Shown: piece after piece, positions 13,291 through 27,029 of the stretch
How the letters are laid out: the number at the start of each line of letters is the position of its first letter
How positions within the stretch are numbered: position 1 is the stretch's first letter
DNA from: Hippophae tibetana
Taxonomy: Eukaryota; Streptophyta; Magnoliopsida; Rosales; Elaeagnaceae
Reading direction: 5' to 3'
Length of the DNA stretch: 64,000 bases
Assembly: GCA_037013495.1 (NCBI GenBank)
Contig: CM072811.1
Span: 10,731,190-10,795,189, forward strand
The notes under the pieces: generated by a model
Told to the model about the DNA's origin: nothing
What the model saw: only the letters and a program-made list of their open reading frames with translations
Database searches by the model: none
Translations under genes and position numbers: made by a program

Positions 13291-16200
13291 AATAAATTTA
13301 ATATTGATAGATTATTTATTAAAATTGGAAAGTAATTTGCAACTAATTATTTTAGTAAATCCTAAATATGTCGAATATTAAAATAACTTATTTTATATAT
13401 TTTTTGTTGTATTCTTAAACGACATTAAAAAGAATGAGATGTTTTAGATTTTTTATATCTTATGTTTGTCATTCATATTTTTCTTTATTTTAAAACTTTG
13501 TTTCTTGTTTATTTGTATTAACATTTTGAGACAAATATGGGGTTACGTGAAACAAATTCAAAGAGAAAACACAAATTAAAACTCACCTTATTATTATATC
13601 TATGTACAATTTGTATATGGTTCCCTTTTGTTTAAAACATATATATCTCGAAAATAAAAAGTAGAGATAAATAAAATAAATAATAAAAATGAATAGTACA
13701 AACTTTATACTATGACCCAATATCCTAGTCAGAATTGGTTTAATATAGAACAAAAATTTAGGAAATACTTTCCGAAGAAGTCATTTGTACTAAATTCATC
13801 CCTAAAAAGTGATTTCAAAATTTATTTAATGAATTTAATTGATATGTAAAAATAATATTTTATTTCGTTATATAATCCTTTAATTTGATTCCTTTCGTGA
13901 GATTAATATTATGCACTATTTTTAAGCTTTTTCAACTTTATACATTTCCCAAACAATTATTTCATTTATATACAAAAGCTCAATTGTTTTAGATTTTTGA
14001 ATTAATATTTGAACCAATAGGATTATTGTTTTTGAGTTTATGCTTTGTGAGATTAGAGTCTAAACGAATTCCAATTCTTAATACTATGATTTAATAAATT
14101 TAATATTGATAGATTATTTATTAAAATCGGAATGTAATTTGCAACTAATTATTTTAGTAAATACTAAATATGTTGAATATTAAATTAACTTATTTTATAT
14201 ATTTTTTTGTTGTATTCATAAACGACATTAAAAAGAATGAGATGTTTTAGATTTTTTATATCTTATGTTTGTCATTCATATTTTTCTTTATTTTAAAACT
14301 TTGTTTCTTGTTTATTTGTATTAACATTTTGAGACAAATATGGGGTTACGTGAAACAAATTCAAAGAGAAAACACAAATTAAAACTCACCTTATTATTAT
14401 ATCTATGTACAATTTGTATATGGTTCCTTTTGTTTAAAAAATATATATCTCGAAAATAAAAAGTAGAGATAAATAAAATAAATAATAAAAATGAATAGTA
14501 CAAACTTTATACTATGACCCAATATCCTAGTCAGAATTGGTTTAATATAGAACAAAAATTTAGGAAATACTTTCCGAAGAAGTCATTTGCATTAAATTCA
14601 TCCTTAAAATTGATTTCAAAATTTAATTGATGTGTAAAAATAATATTTTATTTCTTTATAAAATCCTTTAATTTAATTCCTTTCGTGAGATTAATATTAT
14701 GCACTATTTTTAGCCGTTTTCATCTTTATACATATGCCAAACTATTGTTTCAATTATATACAAAAGACCAATTCTTTTAGATTTTTGAATTAATATTTGA
14801 ACCAATAGGATTATTGTATTTGAGTTTATGCTTTGTGAGATTAGAGTCTAAACGAATTGAAATTCTTAATACTATGATTTAATAAATTTAATATTGATAG
14901 ATTATTTATTAAAATCGGAAAGTAACTTGCAACTAATTATTTTAGTAAATCCTAAATATGTCGAATATTAAATTAACTTATTTTATATATTTTTGTTGTA
15001 TTCTTAAACGACATTAAAAAGAATGAGATGTTTTAGATTTTTTATATCTTATGTTTGTCATTCATATTTTTCTTTATTTTAAAACATTGTTTCTTGTTTA
15101 TTTCTATTAACATTTTGAGACAAATATGGGGTTACGTGAAACAAATTCAAAGAGAAAACACAAAAATAAAACTCACCTTATTATTATATATATGTACAAT
15201 TTGTACATGGTTCCTTTTCCTTAAAAAATATATATCTGGAAAATAAAAAGTAGAGCTAAATAAAATAAATAATAAAAATGAATAGTACAAAACTTTATAC
15301 TATGACCCAATATCCTTGTCAGAATTGGTTTAATATAGAACAAAAATTTAGGAAATACTTTCCGAAGAAGTCATTTGCATTAAATTCATCCTTAAAAAGT
15401 GATTTCTAAATTTATTTGATAAATTTAATTGATGTGTATAAATAATATTTTGTTTCTTTATAAAATCCTTTAATTTGATTCCTTTCGTGAGATTAATGTT
15501 ATGCACTATTTTTAGCCGTTTTCATCTTTATACTTATGCCAAACTATTGTTTCATTTATATACAAAAGCTCAATTCTTTTAGATTTTAGAATTAATATTT
15601 GAACCAATAGGATTATTGTATTTGAGTTTATGCTTTGTGAGATTAGAGTCTAAACGAATTGAAATTCTTAATACTATGATTTAATAAATTTAATATTGAT
15701 AGATTATTTATTAAAATCGGAAAGTAACTTGCAACTAATTATTTTAGTAAATCCTAAATATGTCGAATATTAAATTAACTTATTTTATATATTTTTTTGT
15801 TGTATTCTTAAACGACATTAAAAAGAATGAGATGTTTTAGATTTTTTTATATCTTATGTTTGTCATTCATATTTTTCTTTATTTTAAAACTTTGTTTCTT
15901 GTTTATTTGTATTAACATTTTGAGACAAATATGGGGTTACGTGAAACAAATTCAAAGAGAAAACACAAATTAAAACTCACCTTATTATTATATCTATGTA
16001 CAATTTGTATATGGTTCCTTTTGTTTAAAAAATATATATCTCGAAAATAAAAAGTAGAGATAAATAAAATAAATAATAAAAATGAATAGTACAAACTTTA
16101 TACTATGACCCAATATCCTAGTCAGAATTGGTTTAATATAGAACAAAAATTTAGGAAATACTTTCCGAAGAAGTCATTTGCATTAAATTCATCCTTAAAA

Positions 16201-19200
16201 ATTGATTTCAAAATTTAATTGATGTGTAAAAATAATATTTTATTTCTTTATAAAATCCTTTAATTTGATTACTTTCGTGAGATTAATATTATGCACTATT
16301 TTTAGCCGTTTTCATCTTTATACATATGCCAAACTATTGTTTCATTTATATACAAAAGCTCAATTCTTTTAGATTTTTGAATTAATATTTGAACCAATAG
16401 GATTATTGTATTTGAGTTTATGCTTTGTGAGATTAGAGTCTAAGCGAATTCAAATTCTTAATACTATGATTTAATAAATTTAATATTGATAGATTATTTA
16501 TTAAAATTGGAAAGTAATTTGCAACTAATTATTTTAGTAAATCCTAAATATGTCGAATATTAAAATAATTTATTTTATATATTTTTTGTTGTATTCTTAA
16601 ACAACATTAAAAAGAATGAGATGTTTTAGATTTTTTATATCTTATGTTTGTCATTCATATTTTTCTTTATTTTAAAACTTTGTTTCTTGTTTATTTGTAT
16701 TAACATTTTGAGACAAATATAGGGTTACGTGAAACAAATTCAAAGAGAAAACACAAATTAAAACTCACCTTATTATTATATCTATGTACAATTTGTATAT
16801 GGTTCCTTTTGTTTAAAAAATATATATCTCGAAAATAAAAAGTAGAGATAAATAAAATAAATAATAAAAATGAATAGTACAAACTTTATACTATGACCCA
16901 ATATCCTAGTCAGAATTGGTTTAATATAGAACAAAAATTTAGGAAATTCTTTCCGAAGAAGTCATTTGCATTAAATTCATCCTTAAAAATTGATTTCAAA
17001 ATTTAATTGATGTGTAAAAATAATATTTTATTTCTTTATAAAATCCTTTAATTTGATTCCTTTCGTGAGATTAATATTATGCACTATTTTTAGCCGTTTT
17101 CATCTTTATACATATGCCAAACTATTGTTTCATTTATATACAAAAGCTCAATTCTTTTAGATTTTTGAATTAATATTTGAACCAATAGGATTATTGTATT
17201 TGAGTTTATGCTTTGTGAGATTAGAGTCTAAGCGAATTCAAATTCTTAATACTATGATTTAATAAATTTAATATTGATAGATTATTTATTAAAATTGGAA
17301 AGTAATTTGCAACTAATTATTTTAGTAAATCCTAAATATGTCGAATATTAAAATAATTTATTTTATATATTTTTTTGTTGTATTCATAAACGGCATTAAA
17401 AAGAATGAGATGTTTTAGATTTTTCATATCTTATCTTTGTCATTCATATTTTTCTTTATTTTAAAACTTTGTTTCTTGTTTATTTGTATTAACATTTTGA
17501 GACAAATATAGGGTTACGTGAAAGAAATTCAAAGAGAAAACACAAATTAAAACTCACCTTATTATTATATATATGTACAATTTGTACATGGTTACTTTTC
17601 CTTAAAACATATATATCTGGAAAATAAAAAGTAGAGATAAATAAAATAAATAATAAAAATGAATAGTACAAACTTTATACTATGACCCAATATCCTTGTC
17701 AGAATTGGTTTAATATAGAACAAAAATTTAGGAAATTCTTTCCGAAGAAGTCATTTGCATTAAATTCATCCTTAAAAAGTAATTTCTGAATTTATTTGAT
17801 AAATTTAATTGATGTGTATAAATAATATTTTGTTTCTTTATAAAATCCTTTAATTTGATTCCTTTCGTGAGATTAATGTTATACACTATTTTTAGCCGTT
17901 TTAATCTTTATACATATGCCAAACTATTGTTTCATTTATAAACAAAAGCTCAATTCTTTTAGAATTTTGAATTAATATTTGAACCAATAGGATTATTGTA
18001 TTTGAGTTTATGCTTTGTGAGATTAGAGTCTAAACGCATTGAAATTCTTAATACTATGATTTAATTAATTTAATATTGATAGATTATTTATTAAAATCGG
18101 AAAGTAACTTGCAACTAATTATTTTAGTAAATCCTAAATATGTCGAATATTAAATTAACTTATTTTATATATTTTTGTTGTATTCATAAACGACATTAAA
18201 AAGAATGAGATGTTTTAGATTTTTTACATCTTATCTTTGTCATTCATATTTTTCTTTTTTTTAAACTTTATTTCTTGTTTATTTGTGTTAACATTTTGAG
18301 ACAAATATGGGGTTACGTGAAAGAAATTCAAAGAGAAAACACAAATTAAAACTCACCTTATTATTATATATATATACAATTTGTACATGGTTCCTTTTCC
18401 TTAAAAAATATATATCTGGAAAATAAAAAGTAGAGATAAATAAAATAAATAATAAAAATGAATAGTACAAACTTTATACTATGACCCCAATATCTTTGTC
18501 AGAATTGGTTTAATATAGAACAAAAATTTAGGAAATACTTTCTGAAGAAGTCATTTGCATTAAATTCATCCTTAAAAAGTGATTTCTAAATTTATTTGAT
18601 AAATTTAATTGATTTGTAAAAATAATATTTTATTTCTTTATAAAATCCTTTAATTTGATTCCTTTCGTGAGATTAATGTTATGCACTATTTTTAGCCATT
18701 TTCATCTTTATACATATGCCAAACTATTGTTTCATTTATATACAAAAGCTCAATTCTTTTAGATTTTTGAATTAATATTTGAACCAATAGGATTATTGTA
18801 TTTGAGTTTATGCTTTGTGAGATTAGAGTCTAAGCGAATTCAAATTCTTAATACTATGATTTAATAAATTTAATATTGATAGATTATTTATTAAAATCGG
18901 AAGGTAATTTGCAACTAATTATTTTAGTAAATCCTAAATATGTCGAATATTAAAATAACTTATTTTATATATTTTTTGTTGTATTCTTAAAGGACATTAA
19001 AAAGAATGAGATGTTTTAGATTTTTTATATCTTATGTTTGTCATTCATATTTTTTTTTATTTTAAAACATTGTTTCTTGTTTATTTGTATTAACATTTTG
19101 AGACAAATATGGGGTTACGTGAGAGAAATTCAAAGAGAAAACACAAATTAAAACTCACCTTATTATTATATATATGTACAATTTGTACATGGTTCCTTTT

Positions 19201-20673
19201 CCTTAAAACGTATATATCTGGAAAATAAAAAGTAGAGCTAAATAAAATAAATAATAAAAATGAATAGTACAAACTTTATACTATGACCCAATATCCTTGT
19301 CAAAATTGGTTTAATATAGAACAAAAATTTAGGAAATACTTTCCGAAGAAGTCATTTGTATTTAATTCATCCCTAAAAAGTGATTTCAAAATTTATTTAA
19401 TGAATTTAATGGATATGTAAAAATAATATTTTATTTCGTTATATAATCCTTTAATTTGATTCCTTTCGTGAGATTAATATTATGCACTATTTTTAGGCTT
19501 TTTCAACTTTATAAATTTCCCAAACAATTATTTCATTTATATACAAAAGCTCAATTGTTTTAGATTTTTGAATTAATATTTGAACATCTAGGATTATTGT
19601 TTTTGAGTTTATGCTTTGTGAGATTAGAGTCTAAACGAATTCAAATTCTTAATACTATGATTTAATAAATTTAATATTGATAGATTATTTATTAAAATCG
19701 GAATGTAATTTGCAACTAATTATTTTAGTAAATCCTAAATATGTCGAATATTAAAATAACTTATTTTATATATTTTTTGTTGTATTCTTAAACGACATTA
19801 AAAAGAATGAGATGTTTTAGATTTTTTATACTTATGTTTGTCATTCATATTTTTCTTTATTTTAAAACTTTGTTTCTTGTTTATTTGTATTAACATTTTG
19901 AGACAAATATGGGGTTACGTGAAACAAATTCAAAGAGAAAACACAAATTAAAACTCACCTTATTATTATATCTATGTACAATTTGTATATGGTTCCTTTT
20001 GTTTAAAAAATATATATCTCGAAAATAAAAAGTAGAGATAAATAAAATAAATAATAAAAATGAATAGTACAAACTTTATACTATGACCCAATATCCTAGT
20101 CAAAATTGGTTTAATACAGAACAAAAATTTAGGAAATACTTTCCGAAGAAGTCATTTGCATTAAATTCATCCTTAAAAATTGATTTCAAAATTTAATTGA
20201 TGTGTAAAAATAATATTTTATTTCTTTATAAAATCTTTTAATTTGATTCCTTTCGTGAGATTAATATTATGCACTATTTTTAGCCGTTTTCATCTTTATA
20301 CATATGCCAAACTATTGTTTCATTTATATACAAAAGCTCAATTCTTTTAGATTTTTGAATTAATATTTGAACCAATAGGATTATTGTATTTGAGTTTATG
20401 CTTTGTGAGATTAGAGTCTAAGCGAATTCAAATTCTTAATACTATGATTTAACAAATTTAATATTGATAGATTATTTATTAAAATTGGAAAGTAATTTGC
20501 ACCTAATTATTTTAGTAAATCCTAAATATGTCGAATATTAAAATAACTTATTTTATATATTTTTTGTTGTATTCTTAAACGACATTAAAAAGAATGAGAT
20601 GTTTTAGATTTTTTATATCTTATCTTTGTCATTCATATTTTTCTTTATTTTAAAACTTTGTTTCTAGTTTATT

Positions 20674-21474
20674 TGTATTAACATTTTGAGACAAATATGG
20701 GGTTACGTGAAAGAAATTCAAAGAGAAAACACAAATTAAAACTCACCTTATTATTATATATATGTACAATTTGTGCATGGTTCCTTTTCCTTAAAACATA
20801 TATATCTAGAAAATAAAAAGTAGAGATAAATGAAATAAATAATAAAAATGAATAGTACAAAATTTATACTATGACCCAATATCCTTGTCAGAATTGGTGT
20901 TATATAGAACAAAAATTTAGGAAATACTTTCCGAAGAAGTCATTTGTATTAAATTCATCCCTAAAAAGTGATTTCAAAATTTATTTAATGAATTTAATTG
21001 ATATGTAAAAATAATATTTTATTTCGTTATATAATCCTTTAATTTGATTCCTTTCGTGAGATTAATATTATGCACTATTTTTAAGCTTTTTCAACTTTAT
21101 ACATTTCCCAAACAATTATTTCATTTATATACAAAAGCTCAATTCTTTTAGATTTTTGAATTAATATTTAAACCAATAGGATTATTGTTTTTGAGTTTAT
21201 GCTTTGTGAGATTAGACTCTAAACGAATTCCAATTCTTAATACTATGATTTAATAAATTTAATATTGATAGATTATTTATTAAAATCGGAATGTAATTTG
21301 CAACTAATTATTTTAGTAAATACTAAATATGTTGAATATTAAATTAACTTATTTTATATATTTTTTGTTGTATTCATAAACGACATTAAAAAGAATGAGA
21401 TGTTTTAGATTTTTTATATCTTATCTTTGTCATTCATATTTTTCTTTTTTCTAAAACTTTATTTCTTGTTTATT
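20674..21474 (+). repeat. Reference type A monomer (801 bp)
   Basis: Representative A monomer. Diagnostic sequence in order: CATATATATCTAGAAAATA, CCCTAAAAAGTG, the 13-bp segment between two AATTTA repeats, CGTTATATAATCC, TTTTCAACTTTATACATTTC, and AGACTCTAAACGAATTCC. In this copy the dyad is damaged (TTTGTGCATGG); the A copies from 22263 onward have it intact. Confidence 0.85.
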
Positions 21475-22262
21475 TGTGTTAACATTTTGAGACAAATATG
21501 GGGTTACGTGAAACAAATTCAAAGAGAAAACACAAATTAAAACTCACCTTATTATTATATATATGTACAATTTGTATATGGTTCCTTTTGCTTAAAAAAT
21601 ATATATCTCGAAAATATAAAGTAGAGATAAATAAAATAAATAATAAAAATGAATAGTACAAACTTTATACTATGACCCAATATCCTAGTCAGAATTGGTT
21701 TAATATAGAACAAAAGTTTAGGAAATACTTTCCGAAGAAGTCATTTGCATTAAATTCATCCTTAAAAATTGATTTCAAAATTTAATTGATGTGTAAAAAT
21801 AATATTTTATTTCTTTATAAAATCCTTTAATTTGATTCCTTTCGTGAGATTAATATTATGCACTATTTTTAGCCGTTTTAATATTTATACATATGCCAAA
21901 CTATTGTTTCATTTATATACAAAAGCTCAATTCTTTTAGATTTTTGAATTAATATTTGAACCAATAGGATTATTGTTTTTGAGTTTATGCTTTGTGAGAT
22001 TAGAGTCTAAACGAATTCAAATTCTTAATACTATGATTTAATAAATTTAATATTGATAGATTATTTATTAAAATCGGAATGTAATTTGCAACTAATTATT
22101 TTAGTAAATACTAAATATGTCGAATAGTAAAATAACTTATTTTATATATTTTTTGTTGTATTCATAAACGGCATTAAAAAGAATGAGATGTTTTAGATTT
22201 TTCATATCTTATATTTGTCATTCATATTTTTCTTTATTTTAAAACTTTGTTTCTTGTTTATT
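21475..22262 (+). repeat. Reference type B monomer (788 bp)
   Basis: Representative B monomer. Diagnostic sequence in order: ATGTACAATTTGTATAT (dyad broken by C to T), ATATATATCTCGAAAATA, CCTTAAAAATTG, AAAATTTAATTGATGTG (13 bp deleted), CTTTATAAAATCC, CATATGCCAAACTATTG, and AGAGTCTAAACGAATTC. The 13-bp loss explains the whole 801 versus 788 length difference. Confidence 0.85.
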
Positions 22263-22350
22263 TGTATTAACATTTTGAGATAAATATAGGGTTACGTGAA
22301 AGAAATTCAAAGAGAAAACACAAATTAAAACTCACCTTATTATTATATAT

Positions 22351-22367
22351 ATGTACAATTTGTACAT
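22351..22367. other. 17-bp dyad, intact form (reference site, type A)
   Basis: ATGTACAATTTGTACAT is an 8-bp perfect inverted repeat around one central T. It recurs at the same monomer position in most A copies of the main block, in most C monomers, and in all four D monomers across the gap. In B the right arm reads TTGTATAT. A protein-binding role is possible but unproven; what the sequence shows is the symmetry and its type-specific loss. Confidence 0.7.
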
Positions 22368-22566
22368 GGTTCCTTTTCCTTAAAACATATATATCTAGAA
22401 AATAAAAAGTAGAGATAAATGAAATAAATAATAAAAATGAATAGTACAAACTTTATACTATGACCCAATATCCTTGTCAGAATTGGTTTAATATAGAACA
22501 AAAATTTAGGAAATACTTTCCGAAGAAGTCATTTGTATTAAATTCATCCCTAAAAAGTGATTTCAA

Positions 22567-22585
22567 AATTTATTTAATGAATTTA
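22567..22585 (+). repeat. AATTTA direct-repeat pair bounding the 13-bp A/B length difference
   Basis: In type A the hexamer AATTTA occurs at 22567-22572 and again at 22580-22585, 13 bp apart. Type B has a single copy at the equivalent place (about 21779-21784). Losing one hexamer plus the intervening 7 bp turns A into B exactly. Types C and D both keep the longer form, so the B state looks derived by slippage or short-repeat recombination. Confidence 0.85.
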
Positions 22586-23851
22586 ATTGATATGTAAAAA
22601 TAATATTTTATTTCGTTATATAATCCTTTAATTTGATTCCTTTCGTGAGATTAATATTATGCACTATTTTTAAGCTTTTTCAACTTTATACATTTCCCAA
22701 ACAATTATTTCATTTATATACAAAAGCTCAATTGTTTTAGATTTTTGAATTAATATTTGAACCAATAGGATTATTGTTTTTGAGTTTATGCTTTGTGAGA
22801 TTAGACTCTAAACGAATTCCAATTCTTAATACTATGATTTAATAAATTTAATATTGATAGATTATTTATTAAAATCGGAATGTAATTTGCAACTAATTAT
22901 TTTAGTAAATACTAAATATGTTGAATATTAAATTAACTTATTTTATATATTTTTTGTTGTATTCATAAACGACATTAAAAAGAATGAGATGTTTTAGATT
23001 TTTTATATCTTATCTTTGTCATTCATATTTTTCTTTTTTCTAAAACTTTATTTCTTGTTTATTTGTGTTAACATTTTGAGACAAATATGGGGTTACGTGA
23101 AACAAATTCAAAGAGAAAACACAAATTAAAACTCACCTTATTATTATATATATGTACAATTTGTATATGGTTCCTTTTGCTTAAAAAATATATATCTCGA
23201 AAATAAAAAGTAGAGATAAATAAAATAAATAATAAAAATGAATAGTACAAACTTTATACTATCACCCAATATCCTAGTCAGAATTGGTTTAATATAGAAC
23301 AAAAATTTAGGACATACTTTCCGAAGAAGTCATTTGCATTAAATTCATCCTTAAAAATTGATTTCAAAATTTAATTGATGTGTAAAAATAATATTTTATT
23401 TCTTTATAAAATCCTTTAATTTGATTCCTTTCGTGAGATTAATATTATGCACTATTTTTAGCCGTCTTAATCTTTATACATATGCCAAACTATTGTTTCA
23501 TTTATATACAAAAGCTCAATTCTTTTAGATTTTTGAATTAATATTTGAACCAATAGGATTATTGTTTTTGAGTTTATGCTTTGTGAGATTAGAGTCTAAA
23601 CGAATTCAAATTCTTAATACTATGATTTAATAAATTTAATATTGATAGATTATTTATTAAAATCGGAATGTAATTTGCAACTAATTATTTTAGTAAATAC
23701 TAAATATGTCGAATAGTAAAATAACTTATTTTATATATTTTTTGTTGTATTCATAAACGGCATTAAAAAGAATGAGATGTTTTAGATTTTTCATATCTTA
23801 TCTTTGTCATTCATATTTTTCTTTATTTTAAAACTTTGTTTCTTGTTTATT

Positions 23852-26800
23852 TGTATTAACATTTTGAGACAAATATAGGGTTACGTGAAAGAAATTCAAA
23901 GAGAAAACACAAATTAAAACTCACCTTATTATTATATATATGTACAATTTGTACATGGTTCCTTTTCCTTAAAACATATATATCTGGAAAATAAAAAGTA
24001 GAGATAAATAAAATAAATAATAAAAATGAATAGTACAAACTTTATACTATGACCCAATATCCTTGTCAGAATTGGTTTAATATAGAACAAAAATTTAGGA
24101 AATACTTTCCGAAGAAGTCATTTGTATTAAATTCATCCCGAAAAAGTGATTTCAAAATTTATTTGATGAATTTAATTGATATGTAAAAATAATATTTTAT
24201 TTCGTTATATAATCCTTTAATTTGATTCCTTTCGTGAGATTAATATTATGCACTATTTTTAGGATTTTTCAACTTTATTCATTTCCTAAACAATTATTTC
24301 GTTTATATACAAAAGCTCAATTCTTTTAGATTTTTGAATTAATATTTGACCCAATAGTATTATTGTATTTGAGTTTATGCTTTGTGAGATTAGAGTCTAA
24401 GCGAATTCAAATTCTTAATACTATGATTTAATAAATTTAATATTGATAGATTATTTATTAAAATCGGAAAGTAATTTGCAACTAATTATTTTAGTAAATC
24501 GTAAATATGTTGAATATTAAAATAACTTATTTTATATATTTTTTGTTGTATTCTTAAACGACATTAAAAAGAATGAGATGTTTTAGATTCTTTATATCTT
24601 ATGTTTGTCATTCATATTTTTCTTTATTTTAAAACATTGTTTCTTGTTTATTTCTATTAACATTTTGAGACAAATATGGGGTTACGTGAAACAAATTCAA
24701 AGAGAAAACACAAATTAAAACTCACCTTATTATTATATCTATGTACAATTTGTATATGGTTCCTTTTGTTTAAAAAATATATATCTCGAAAATAAAAAGT
24801 AGAGATAAATAAAATAAATAATAAAAATGAATAGTACAAACTTTATACTATGACCCAATATCCTAGTCAGAATTGGTTTAATACAGAACAAAAATTTAGG
24901 AAATACTTTCCGAAGAAGTTATTTGCATTAAATTCATCCTTAAAAATTGATTTCAAAATTTAATTGATGTGTAAAAATAATATTTTATTTCTTTATAAAA
25001 TCCTTTAATTTGATTCTTTTCGTGAGATTAATATTATGCACTATTTTTAGCCGTCTTAATCTTTATACATATGCCAAACTATTGTTTCATTTATATACAA
25101 AAGCTCAATTCTTTTAGATTTTTGAATTAATATTTGAACCAATAGGATTATTGTTTTTGAGTTTATGCTTTGTGAGATTAGAGTCTAAACGAATTCAAAT
25201 TCTTAATACTATGATTTAATAAATTTAATATTGATAGATTATTTATTAAAATCGGAATGTAATTTGCAACTAATTATTTTAGTAAATACTAAATATGTCG
25301 AATAGTAAAATAACTTATTTTATATATTTTTTGTTGTATTCATAAACGGCATTAAAAAGAATGAGATGTTTTAGATTTTTCATATCTTATCTTTGTCATT
25401 CATATTTTTCTTTATTTTAAAACTTTGTTTCTTGTTTATTTGTATTAACATTTTGAGACAAATATAGGGTTACTTGAAAGAAATTCAAAGAGAAAACACA
25501 AATTAAAACTCACCTTATTATTATATATATGTACAATTTGTACATGGTTCCTTTTCCTTAAAACATATATATCTGGAAAATAAAAAGTAGAGATAAATAA
25601 AATAAATAATAAAAATGAATAGTACAAACTTTATACTATGACCCAATATCCTTGTCAGAATTGGTTTAATATAGAACAAAAATTTAGGAAATACTTTCCG
25701 AAGAAGTCATTTGTATTAAATTCATCCCGAAAAAGTGATTTCAAAATTTATTTGATGTATTTAATTGATATGTAAAAATAATATTTTATTTCGTTATATA
25801 ATCCTTTAATTTGATTCCTTTCGTGAGATTAATATTATGCACTATTTTTAAGCTTTTTCAACTTTATACATTTCCCAAACAATTATTTCATTTATATACA
25901 AAAGCTCAATTGTTTTAGATTTTTGAATTAATATTTGAACCAATAGGATTATTGTTTTTGAGTTTATGCTTTGTGAGACTAGACTCTAAACGAATTCCAA
26001 TTCTTAATACTATGATTTAATAAATTTAATATTGATAGATTATTTATTAAAATCGGAATGTAATTTGCAACTAATTATTTTAGTAAATACTAAATATGTT
26101 GAATATTAAATTAACTTATTTTATATATTTTTTGTTGTATTCATAAACGACATTAAAAAGAATGAGATGTTTTAGATTTTTCATATCTTATCTTTGTCAT
26201 TCATATTTTTCTTTTTTCTAAAACTTTATTTCTTGTTTATTTGTGTTATCATTTTGAGACAAATATGGGGTTACGTGAAACAAATTCAAAGAGAAAACAC
26301 AAATTAAAACTCACCTTATTATTATATATATGTACAATTTGTATATGGTTCCTTTTGCTTAAAAAATATATATCTCGAAAATAAAAAGTAGAGATAAATA
26401 AAATAAATAATAAAAATGAATAGTACAAACTTTATACTATGACCCAATATCCTAGTCAGAATTGGTTTAATATAGAACAAAAATTTAGGAAATACTTTCC
26501 GAAGAAGTCATTTGCATTAAATTCATCCTTAAAAATTGATTTCAAAATTTAATTGATGTGTAAAAATAATATTTTATTTCTTTATAAAATCCTTTAATTT
26601 GATTCCTTTCGTGAGATTAATATTATGCACTATTTTAAGCCGTTTTAATCTTTATACATATGCCAAACTATTGTTTCATTTATATACAAAAGCTCAATTC
26701 TTTTAGATTTTTGAATTAATATTTGAACCAATAGGATTATTGTTTTTGAGTTTATGCTTTGTGAGATTAGAGTCTAAACGAATTCAAATTCTTAATACTA

Positions 26801-27029
26801 TGATTTAATAAATTTAATATTGATAGATTATTTATTAAAATCGGAATTTAATTTGCAACTAATTATTTTAGTAAATACTAAATATGTCGAATAGTAAAAT
26901 AACTTATTTTATATATTTTTTGTTGTATTCATAAACGGCATTAAAAAGAATAAGATGTTTTAGATTTTTCATATCTTATCTTTGTCATTCATATTTTTCT
27001 TTATTTTAAAACTTTGTTTCTTGTTTATT
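23852..27029 (+). repeat. Four-monomer (3178-bp) superunit, copy 1
   Basis: A-B-A-B unit whose first A monomer (23852) is a distinct variant in its second half: AGGATTTTTCAAC, TTTCCTAAACAATTATTTCG, GACCCAATAGTATT, AAATCGTAAATATGTTG and TAGATTCTTTATATC. The same combination returns exactly 3178 bp later at 27030. The dimer array was therefore also amplified at twice its basic period. Confidence 0.8.

Larger units (their letters stand above)
4759..20673 (+). repeat. Mixed, less homogenised A/B/C monomer block
   Basis: Twenty monomers in irregular order (B C B A C A B C C A B A B C B B C C A B), 779-805 bp long. Neighbours differ by more substitutions and small indels than in the blocks on either side, and no single HOR period runs through it. 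The 779-bp B monomer at 9540 lacks 9 bp in the ATTTAATATTGATAG region. Several monomers are mosaics of types. This looks like older satellite sequence lying between two younger amplifications (inference from relative divergence). It holds no gene. Confidence 0.85.

Noticed and set aside
23870..23885. TAGGGTTA, resembling a plant telomere unit, in many A monomers
   Set aside because: It is a single unit produced by one G-to-A change from ATATGGGGTTACG and is never tandem, so it is not interstitial telomere sequence.
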